Source of the DNA: Temnopleurus reevesii
Taxonomy: Eukaryota; Echinodermata; Echinoidea; Temnopleuroida; Temnopleuridae
Length of the DNA stretch: 15,200 nt
Direction of reading: 5' to 3'
Assembly (NCBI GenBank): GCA_036244855.1
Contig: BQKZ01000656.1
Coordinates: 56,771-71,970 of the forward strand
This document shows positions 9,211-15,200 of the stretch, in pieces; position 1 is the first letter of the stretch; each line of letters starts with the position of its first letter. The position numbers and the translations under genes are program-made. The notes beneath the pieces were generated by a model. It had not been told where the DNA came from. It made no database searches and saw nothing but the letters and a program-made list of their open reading frames with translations.

Positions 9211-9280
9211 GTGGAGTGAATGTAAGAACTTATTCACAGTCTGGGAGAATATTTTACATGCATATGGCTCGGCAGCTCAG
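9211..9280 (+). CDS. F-BAR protein, exon 2 of the visible set, copy B
   Basis: A 70-bp exon lies between TGCAG and the strong donor GTAAGT. Against 6857-6926 it has four changes, GTG/GTC Val, AAC/AAT Asn, CAC/CAT His and GCC/GCA Ala, all silent. The peptide WSECKNLFTVWENILHAYGS is unchanged. It ends at phase 0 and joins 10331 in frame. Retaining only silent changes while flanking introns differ in about a fifth of bases indicates purifying selection on this copy too. Confidence 0.8.
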
Positions 9281-9294
9281 GTAAGTTTCAGAAT

Positions 9295-9447
9295 AACGCG
9301 ATATAAACTATTTCCGTAAAATTAAGTCAAACGCCAATTCAATGCTCCTTTGTACTGCTATTGAAATTGAAACATACTTCAATACACGGCGCACGGATCT
9401 ATTGTCCATGATCTATTTTATTTTACGTAAATAGTTTATATCGTGTT
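9295..9447. mobile_element. 153-bp foldback element/MITE with 31-bp inverted ends
   Basis: AACGCGATATAAACTATTTC (9295 on) and the reverse complement of the right end, AACACGATATAAACTATTTA, continue to give 28 matches in 31. The interior has no coding potential. Target duplication is not clear. It lies 14 bp after the exon 2 copy B donor, and nothing comparable follows the copy A donor. Confidence 0.75.
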
Positions 9448-9914
9448 TTAGTGGTAGCTTTTCTTTTTTCGTCATGCGACTACCCTTAAATTACGCAACA
9501 CCCCCCCCCCAAAAAAAAAAAAAAAATAAGGAACGAAGAAATAAATGAGGGTTTAGATGGTCCATGCCACTTGCGTTGCTTACAATACCCCTTAAAGAGA
9601 TGCGGTTCTGGAAAAAGAAATGAGAAATCTTGCGGAGAAAAAAAATGAGATTGTTGTACTTCTCACCAAAGTTTTTTTTTTACAGAAGGAAACATGGGAA
9701 AAATAAATGGATGTATCACGGAAACGGTGTCTTGGCTGGGGCTGTATACCCGCTTTTTCAGTACATACCATAGTACAAATAATGTCAGTGGAAAAAAATG
9801 TTATACGGGAAATATTTATCTTGTGAGACCACGAAAACCTGTAAAATAAAAATGCCATAATAATAGAGAAAAAAAAATATGTACAAATCATCGTGGAAAA
9901 AAGGAAAGGATGTA
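9448..9914. other. Intron sequence with homopolymers and the copy B block end
   Basis: There is a run of about ten C then about seventeen A at 9500-9527. The segment 9547-9635 matches 6980-7068 and marks the right end of the duplicated block in copy B. The rest is AT-rich and without exon-like structure. A minus-strand open frame at 9592-9933 shows no recognisable protein. Confidence 0.5.
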
Positions 9915-10112
9915 GTTTAGAGGCATGTATCATTCAATTCTGAATATTTACGCCAGAAGAAGAAGAGAGAAAGAGGTTCGCCATTTTAACGTCTCTATCC
10001 GAAAGACAGTATGCGACCAGGATTCGAACCCACAGGCAGGAACTAACCCAAGTCTTATGACTGTCCCGAACAGCTTAATTTCAGGCGCACGCCACGGCGT
10101 GACCTATTCCAG
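9915..10112 (-). mobile_element. tRNA-derived SINE, minus strand
   Basis: Reading the minus strand, a perfect B-box GGTTCGAATCC lies at 10030-10020, with a poorer A-box-like TGGCGTGCGCCTG about 60 bp upstream. Downstream come GACGTTAAAATGGCG, a CTCTTTCTCTC stretch, CGTAAATATTC and TTGAATGATACAT, matching the plus-strand SINE at 8845-9045. A 75-codon plus-strand open frame across it is a by-product. No clear target duplication was found. Confidence 0.7.
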
Positions 10113-10330
10113 TATATATATATTTCTATTTTTATTAATTCGTAGTTATTGATTAAGTATATCAATGCATGAGACCCTTACGAACGCATGCATTATAATA
10201 GTCTATCAAGAAATAATAAAGATTTTATACAATGATGATGCGAATAAAAAAACTTCCAATTGTCTTTTTATTTCTGTCCCGATATGTTTCGAACATTTAT
10301 GAATTTGCTGCTCCCTTCTTCTATATACAG

Positions 10331-10483
10331 GATCACAGTGACCTTGGGGAGGCCATTGAGGCGTCTGTCACAGATCAGCTGGTGGAGTCAGCGAAAAATA
10401 AACAACAACTTGTGAAGAAGTTATCGATGTATCGGGATGACTATATCAAACAGTCGGAATCAATGGGTGCTATCATTGATAAG
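10331..10483 (+). CDS. F-BAR protein, exon 3 of the visible set
   Basis: A 153-bp, 51-codon exon, phase 0 at both ends, lies between TATACAG and GTAAGT. It reads DHSDLGEAIEASVTDQLVES, then AKNKQQLVKKLSMYRDDYIK and QSESMGAIIDK. In F-BAR domains the FCH helix with its HSxLxxxI pattern is followed by a long charged coiled coil beginning near a basic QQLxKK segment, which is what is seen here. The basic face KNKQQLVKK would lie on the membrane-binding side. An ATG upstream at 10232 is in the intron, behind the acceptor, so it is not the start. The splice junctions leave no frame conflict with either copy of exon 2. Confidence 0.85.
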
Positions 10484-11225
10484 GTAAGTCTTTGAATAAA
10501 TTCGTGCAAAATAAACACTTTCTTATAAGGCAAAAGGATCTATTTACATATCATCCGTGTTTTCACGAAGTGACGGGATCCAAAGGGTATTATTGCATGA
10601 AGACAAAGAAATCCCGACATAGCGTCAATTCAACAGGCACCCTATCGAGCAAAGTGTTAATTCTATAGAAGGACACGTTTCGATGGATTTGTAACTCATT
10701 TCCTGTAACAGTACCCTTTCGCTCTCGTCACTTCGCGAAAATTACGGACGATATAATATATGACCAATCTTATAAATGAATATATAAACATTCTGCATAT
10801 TACCCAAAGAACAGACTCGCTATTTTGGTATAATACGAAGAAACAATGTCACCCCAAATTTGGCAACATACCGTCAACACAAAGTATCGATTTGAGTATG
10901 TCCAACTTATTGTCAACCTTTGCAATTACACTATATGTTGAAAGTATGTTGTACAGTGTTTGGTAGTGTTGGGTAATCTTTAATTTGTCCAACTTGTTGC
11001 TATGGCAATTTTTGGAGAATTAGTGTCTGAAAAAGTGTCCAAGTCAATGAAGTTAAACACGTTACCTAAAGACTCCTTAGCCCCCCTCCCCCACCAAAGA
11101 AGAATAATACATCCCAACAAATAAAATACAAAAACAACTAATACATACAAAGTAGAATAAAAGGAAATATCAGCACGAAAATCAGCACGACAATCATCAT
11201 ATTTTATTCATTTGTTTCATTACAG
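10484..11225 (+). other. Intron with a MITE, otherwise featureless
   Basis: After the donor GTAAGT the intron holds the inverted-repeat element at 10548-10754. The remainder is AT-rich with a C-rich CCCCCCTCCCCCACC stretch near 11082. A 68-codon open frame at 10760 shows no family resemblance. The intron closes with TTTCATTACAG. Confidence 0.7.
10548..10754. mobile_element. ~207-bp MITE, related to the one at 4794-4999
   Basis: The left end ATATCATCCGTGTTTTCACG, continuing AAGTGACG, matches the reverse complement of the right end, ATATCGTCCGTAATTTTCGC then GAAGTGACG, with a one-base gap and few mismatches. Length and the motif GTTTTYACGAA agree with the satellite-borne MITE. Both also contain CGACATAGCGTCAA in the interior (about 10615 and 4856). 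I could not fix the target duplication. Confidence 0.75.
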
Positions 11226-11288
11226 AGTGAGAAGGAATACCTTGAAAGCTGGTCAAAGATGTCTAAAGATGGTATGGATAATATAAAG
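11226..11288 (+). CDS. F-BAR protein, exon 4 of the visible set
   Basis: A 63-bp, 21-codon exon lies between ATTACAG and GTAAGC, phase 0 on both sides. It reads SEKEYLESWSKMSKDGMDNI then K. The heptad-like spacing of hydrophobics and the EKEY start fit the F-BAR coiled coil. The segment from here to the NDY motif of the next exon is shorter than in Fes/Fer or FCHSD proteins as I know them, so a further small exon between 11288 and 12275 may have been missed or lost. Confidence 0.75.
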
Positions 11289-12274
11289 GTAAGCATATAT
11301 AATGCTGTCATATTTCGCATTTAAGACGATGGTGAGAAAAATGTTTCATCAAAAATTTTTTGCAACCCCTAAGCTTACTCGTGATCATTCTAGTTGTGAA
11401 ATCTGATACCGATATCTTGTATTAATTGTTTACGATTCCTTACAACATCTAAAAATCATATTTTGTTGCGTATTTATTTGTTCTTCAGCTATTGTAATTC
11501 ATTCTAAGTGTTGCTTTATGTATAATCATTTTGAGCTTCTTCAAATATTCATAAACATTCTCCTAAACTTCTTCTAAAAATATCCTAAAATGTGTTAAGT
11601 GTGCTTGGTGTAATCATCCCTATTCACTACAACTTAACTTTTATTGGGAACTTTACACATAATGTAATATGAATGGCTCTATTCTGCATTGTATAAACAC
11701 AAAAAGAATGGCAAAAGCTTACTAAATAGTGGCATCATACTGTCCACGCAACTACTGGCCAAAACTATATCCAACGTATAGCGGTATTGCAAACTTTGAC
11801 CATAGTGCTTGTAAAGGGCGTGCTTGTAAAGCAGTTTTTTTACAACTGAATGCACCTACCCTGTTTTTAAAGAAGACTATACTAAATTAATAAATGAATA
11901 AATAGTCGGATATGATTATGATTCCCGAATGTTTGTTTGATCATTTATGATATTGATACAGCCAATTTTGTGGTCTTCCATGAGGCCCTTTTTGGTCACA
12001 ATCAAAGATGATCCAACACCAGCAATAAACAATATAGAAATGTACAAGCAGTATCGTTATCGACTACCTGATTATTTTAATAACACTAGTTGTCTATTTA
12101 CACGAATTCAAATCTAGTTTCAAATATTGGTCAAAATGTACCAAACGTACGGTGGAAATGGATATATTATAATCTATAGTTATGTGGACAGCCTGATTCC
12201 CGTTGAATTGAGAGTGTGCGTTTGTATTAACTTTCCTTCTGCAACCCGTTTTCATTTTTGTCTTCATTCTACAG
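11289..12274 (+). other. Intron, with one unexplained open frame
   Basis: No convincing exon is visible. An open frame from an acceptor-like TGATACAG at about 11960 runs 54 codons (PILWSSMRPFLVTIKDDPTP onward) to TAG at about 12117. It lacks a good donor and does not look like coiled coil, so I do not call it an exon. The intron ends TTCATTCTACAG. Confidence 0.5.
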
Positions 12275-12388
12275 AATCACAATACGGCGTTGTGTTACAA
12301 CAAACTCAACGACTATGTTCTACAACTTTCTACAGCAAACCAACTCAATGTCTCCATCTCAACCGCAGTGCTTCCAAAACTTAATTAC
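12275..12388 (+). CDS. F-BAR protein, exon 5 of the visible set
   Basis: A 114-bp, 38-codon exon lies between TTCTACAG and GTAAGT, phase 0. It reads NHNTALCYNKLNDYVLQLST then ANQLNVSISTAVLPKLNY. The NDYVLQLSTAN motif is the best family clue. FCHSD/nervous wreck and srGAP proteins have N[DE]Y-L-L-A-N at the corresponding coiled-coil position, and Fes/Fer have YVL with QL and then LP-L downstream, as here. That leaves the subfamily open. Partial and decayed copies of this exon and the following intron lie at 12528, 13447, 13559 and 13725. Confidence 0.8.
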
Positions 12389-12527
12389 GTAAGTAGTGAC
12401 GTCATGAACACTGAGTGAAAGTTAAGAGGGATATTTTGTCAGTGATTGTTTTAATAAAGAGCTACTACAGATCTGTCCGCGTCTTTTTAATGTTGAATGT
12501 TTAAAGTTTTAATAATTTTCTACTGCA

Positions 12528-12604
12528 AACTAACTCAATGTCTCCCTCTTAAGAGCAGTGCTTCCTAAACTTTATGACGTAAGTAGTGACTTCATGAACA
12601 CTAA
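12528..12604 (+). pseudogene. Decayed copy of exon 5 and its donor
   Basis: TTCTACTGCAAACTAACTCA onward repeats 12328-12404 with an offset of exactly 200 bp: TGTCTCC, GCAGTGCTTCC, AAAC and then GTAAGTAGTGAC plus TTCATGAACACT all recur. In the parent frame it reads FSTAN and then TAA, so it cannot be used as a coding exon. The donor GTAAGT is intact. Confidence 0.85.
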
Positions 12605-12649
12605 GTGACTTTTGTTGAATGTGATTTGAATAAACCGTTATTTTTGTAT

Positions 12650-12928
12650 CTGTCTACAGTTGTTAAAATAGCATATGACATTGATTTAGAAATTACAGTA
12701 GCACACTTATTACAAGCTCACAAAGAGCCTGAAATAGATTTATTGTTAAATATTGCATTCTGGTGTATTTATAATTTCATTGTAATACGAAACAAAACAG
12801 GGAAAGATTCTCGTGCATTTAATTTAGAATATTTATTTAAAAGAGAAATATGTAAAAGAATCGAAGAAAATATGACTTGCCAAAAAGAATACCATAGTTT
12901 GCCCAAACAATTAATTTACGTGGTTTAA
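12650..12928 (+). mobile_element. Probable LINE ORF C-terminal remnant
   Basis: An open frame closes with TAA at 12926 and reads TVVKIAYDIDLEITVAHLLQ and later LLLNIAFWCIYNFIVIRNKT, NLEYLFKREICKRIEE. The hydrophobic-aromatic helix followed by IRNK and a basic FKREI-KRIEE tail resembles the C-terminal region of non-LTR reverse-transcriptase ORFs, after the catalytic domain. No RT motif is included, so the identification rests on pattern only. The ATG at 12605 lies in the fossil exon copy and is not meaningful. AT-rich 3' UTR-like DNA follows. It is possibly a 5'-truncated insertion. Confidence 0.4.
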
Positions 12929-13446
12929 GCAGATCAACGGTCTATATTTATATTTTCTTCTTTTCTTTCTTTTCATTTATGCTGGTATAGTTGTAGTTGA
13001 TTGAAATGTATAATTTTGCTTGTAACATTTTGTGTTCTCTTTTGTTAAATGTTGATTGAATCATGGAGACATTAAATANTCCTCTTTTTCTAAAAAAGTA
13101 GACAAAATTTTGTTTTGTTGTTTAGATATATTATAGCCATATCCATTCTGCAATCATTCCAGAAAGAACGGTGTTGATTCCTCATTTGAAATATGATATT
13201 GATCCATTTTCAATAGATTTATATACAAAGTGAATGAGGACTTCTCCATGTATGACATCACAGATTATGCTAATTAGCTATATACATTGCCAATTTAAGG
13301 ATGCCCAACACAGGTGGAAATGATAACTTTGAAAATTCATAACTTTTGAACGGATTATCCGATTTTGCTCAAATTTTCACAGTTTGTTCAGCTGATTTTT
13401 TTCTTCATTTACCAACGGTAGATTATTGTCTGGGTGTAATTCCCCT
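12929..13446. other. Intron/repeat DNA with an ambiguous base and a short acceptor-led frame
   Basis: An N is at 13079. After a T-rich tract and TTTAG a frame from 13126 to TGA at 13231-13233 encodes IYYSHIHSAIIPERTVLIPH and then LKYDIDPFSIDLYTK. It is phase 0, so it could follow exon 5 as a truncating terminal exon, but support is weak. The stretch 13305-13446 (ATAACTTTTGAACGGATTAT and so on) has the look of a dispersed repeat and carries no open frame. Confidence 0.35.
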
Positions 13447-13616
13447 TTAATTATGTAAATAGTGACGTCATGAACACTGAGTGAAAGCTAAGAGAAATAT
13501 TTGATCAGTGATTGTTTTGATAACAAGCTGCTACAGATTTTTCATCGTTTTTTTTATTAATTAACTTAATTATGTAACTAGTGATATCATGAACATTAAG
13601 TGAAAGTAAAGAAGAA
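13447..13616 (+). repeat. Two decayed copies of the exon 5 donor and intron start
   Basis: TTAATTATGTAAATAGTGAC then GTCATGAACACTGAGTGAAAG at 13447 and TTAATTATGTAACTAGTGAT then ATCATGAACATTAAGTGAAAG at about 13565 both match the exon 5 end and donor region (TTAATTACGTAAGTAGTGAC). The first copy continues through CAGTGATTGTTTTGATAA and GCTGCTACAGAT, which match 12439-12473. The donor GT is retained but the +3 to +6 bases are weakened. Confidence 0.8.
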
Positions 13617-14045
13617 CATTAAGTAGACTTTGTTTTAAAGATCTGGTAAATCAGTTTGAGTTTTGTTGTAGCAGTGTTGGCAATGGATGATTCGCTACAA
13701 ATTAAATAAAATCATCCTATCTAAGGCACTGCTTCCAAAACTTCCAGAACTTAAAAAGATAGATATATTTTTTTTTTTTTAGTGTTGAATATCAAAGTTC
13801 TGTTTATTGCTTATAAGCTCAATTAGCTTACCTTGAAGCTTAGTTCACATGTAATAGAGAATTTTATGGGGATCTGACTAGAAAAGAAGTAACGGCCGCG
13901 CTGAGCTCGAAAAGAGAGTTGTCCCCTGACGCGGAGAATTGTTTATAGGAAGGGGGCATCATTTTCGGTCGTAGAGATAGGATTAATAAAGAATTATTTT
14001 AAAAAATATAGAATATATAATTTTTTTTTTCATTTTGTGTTCCAG
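13617..14045. other. Intron end with a further exon 5 trace
   Basis: GGCACTGCTTCCAAAACTTC near 13725 matches CGCAGTGCTTCCAAAACTTA in exon 5. A T run lies at about 13770-13780. A short GC-rich patch near 13892-13935 (ACGGCCGCGCTGAGCTCG) differs in composition from its surroundings, and I do not recognise it. The intron ends in TTTTGTGTTCCAG. Confidence 0.5.
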
Positions 14046-14126
14046 GACACCGACCTCATACGTCACGAAATATCAGAATCAGGAATATCGGGTTTGTCAT
14101 GGCATTCAAAAGTTCTTATAGCAAAG
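14046..14126 (+). CDS. F-BAR protein, exon 6 of the visible set
   Basis: An 81-bp, 27-codon exon lies between TTCCAG and GTAAGC, phase 0. It reads DTDLIRHEISESGISGLSWH then SKVLIAK. It follows the NDY helix and should belong to the distal F-BAR helices, where related proteins have a D-L start after a short linker. It is less recognisable alone; the call depends on splice sites, frame and position between two better exons. Confidence 0.65.
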
Positions 14127-14891
14127 GTAAGCTTGATATTTTGTACATGATTTTGATTTTAGATAACTGTCTTAGGGGGTGTTGCTCAAAAGCAATTGTA
14201 AATCAACTGCAACTTTGCGAATTGTAACACGCATTTTCATTCACGCACGGTATGTGCATTTAACAAGACGCACATGAAACAATGATTTTGATTGGCGCGT
14301 TCCGATCAACTGCAACTTGCGATCAATTGCAACTTTCGAGCAACACCCCCTTAGAATAGACCTTCACTATCACAAAGATGCCAACCTCTCCGGAATATGC
14401 ATGAGATCGGGATTAGAACGTGAATCACGCAACAGCTGAACAAAAGTAAGAGTAAACATGGCAGCAATAGCCTTACTCTATGTCATCCACTTTTGATGAA
14501 AGCTTAGAATATTTATTGAAATTTGCCTCATAAATATTATGGAGCAGTTGGCATCCCTGCTCGCAGGTAATTCTGTAAAACAACTGTGGGAGTTGCCAAG
14601 ATTCATCTGTATAAATGCTGGCGGTTCTTGTACTTTAGAAAATTTGACATGACAATTAAATATGCTAATCTGCAATCAAATATCATAGACATGTTGTTGC
14701 TTGAAACGGATAAATTGCAATAGTGAATACCAGGACAGCCTATATTTTAAAGACGTCTTTTTTCGAAATGGTAACTCGCAAACATAATTGTGTGATATTG
14801 GTGCTGACACATTTCAATGCTTGACGCGTCCTGTCGTACAACTCTCATACTCTGTGTTCGTATTCTGAGTATTTCACCATTATCATTGCAG
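14127..14891 (+). other. Intron containing a MITE
   Basis: The intron contains the 176-bp element at 14175-14350. Afterwards GATCGGGATTAGAACGTGAA near 14405 is a faint reversed B-box-like match, too decayed to call. A 65-codon minus-strand frame at 14478-14675 and the ATG at 14817 are not supported as genes; the latter only reads into the next exon. It ends TCATTGCAG. Confidence 0.6.
14175..14350. mobile_element. 176-bp MITE with TTA target duplication (PIF/Harbinger-like)
   Basis: The left end GGGGGTGTTGCTCAAAAG and the reverse complement of the right end GGGGGTGTTGCTCGAAAG differ at one base. TTA flanks it on both sides (14172-14174 and 14351-14353). A three-base TWA target duplication is the hallmark of PIF/Harbinger transposons. 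The interior contains repeats of GATCAATTGCAAC type and no coding frame, so it would need a transposase from elsewhere. Confidence 0.85.
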
Positions 14892-15020
14892 TTATTGGAT
14901 CAAGTCCGTAAGCTAGAGATGATCTCCAAGCGACCACCGTCAGAAAAACCAAAGGGCAACACGGAACCCTGGGAAGGGAATCAATACCACTTCTCACAGC
15001 CTGATTCAACTGCTTCCGGG
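14892..15020 (+). CDS. F-BAR protein, exon 7 of the visible set
   Basis: A 129-bp, 43-codon exon lies between TTGCAG and GTAAGA, phase 0. It reads LLDQVRKLEMISKRPPSEKP then KGNTEPWEGNQYHFSQPDST and ASG. The first half is amphipathic helix; the second half is proline- and glycine-rich, with YHFSQPDS. In FCHSD and srGAP proteins the F-BAR domain ends in a similar aromatic-proline strap (F-x-F-x-P-x-D). It probably marks the end of the F-BAR domain; SH3, SH2-kinase or GAP domains would be encoded downstream, outside the window. Confidence 0.75.
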
Positions 15021-15074
15021 GTAAGAATTTTATTCTTTACTCTTAGTTATTACATACAAGATGGACCCTTTATG

Positions 15075-15162
15075 GAGATTATCTCCAAACTACCACCTTC
15101 AGAAAAAACACTCTGAAGGAATTCGATATCACTTCTCACAACCCGATTCAACTGCTTCCGGG
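15075..15162 (+). pseudogene. Partial, frameshifted tandem copy of exon 7
   Basis: GAGATTATCTCCAAACTACC repeats exon 7 from its ninth codon. It is 88 bp against 105 bp in the parent, so 17 bp are missing, and in the parent frame it reads EIISKLPPSEKTL and then TGA. There is no acceptor in front of it; intron sequence leads straight in. The donor GTAAGA and at least the next 36 bp to the window end are an exact copy of 15021 onward, so the duplication is recent at its right end. It may continue beyond the window. Confidence 0.9.
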
Positions 15163-15200
15163 GTAAGAATTTTATTCTTTACTCTTAGTTATTACATACA

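Noticed and set aside
8935..9319. Open frames rich in Ser-Leu and Ile-Tyr
   Set aside because: They translate the (TC)n-(TA)n microsatellite and then run by chance into exon 2 copy B, the second of them in the exon's true frame.
10232..10330. ATG at 10232 as the start of the F-BAR coding region
   Set aside because: The text before 10331 is intron with a good acceptor, and exons 1-2 join 10331 in frame.
12605..12649. ATG at 12605 as a gene start
   Set aside because: The start lies in the decayed exon 5 copy; only the later part looks like a LINE remnant.
14478..14675. 65-codon minus-strand open frame
   Set aside because: Short, no recognisable motif, within an intron of the plus-strand gene.

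Overview
The window is AT-rich animal nuclear DNA. It holds GT-AG spliced exons separated by long introns, several kinds of small transposon remnant, tRNA-derived SINEs, microsatellites and a 4.5-kb composite satellite. Nothing looks prokaryotic or viral. A highly heterozygous marine invertebrate such as a sea urchin or a related deuterostome would fit. That guess rests on repeat style and gene structure, not on a decisive marker.

The one gene I can support lies on the + strand and is incomplete at both ends. Its exons are at 6079-6184, 6857-6926, 10331-10483, 11226-11288, 12275-12388, 14046-14126 and 14892-15020. They join in frame to give about 238 codons that read as an FCH/F-BAR domain, a membrane-curving module that links to actin. 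The subfamily is not settled; FCHSD/nervous wreck, Fes/Fer and srGAP are the candidates. Neither start codon nor stop codon is in view.

The first two exons occur twice, again at 7640-7745 and 9211-9280. The copies encode identical peptides and differ at six third-codon positions only, while their introns have diverged widely. The two pairs cannot be spliced in series without a frameshift. They are therefore either mutually exclusive exon cassettes or two haplotypes joined in assembly. An ambiguous base at 7069 sits on the duplication junction and supports the second reading. Decayed extra copies of the 12275-12388 exon region and a frameshifted partial copy of the last exon show repeated exon-scale duplication in this locus.

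Layout: 1-90 is a possible 3' end of an unknown gene. 976-1048 is a degenerate tRNA-like sequence. About 1200-5670 is the composite satellite, interrupted by a 206-bp MITE. 5845-7068 is copy A of the exon pair and 7070-9635 is copy B, which carries extra transposon insertions. 9915-10112 is a minus-strand SINE. 10331-15162 holds the remaining exons, with MITEs, a probable LINE remnant and fossil exon copies in the introns.
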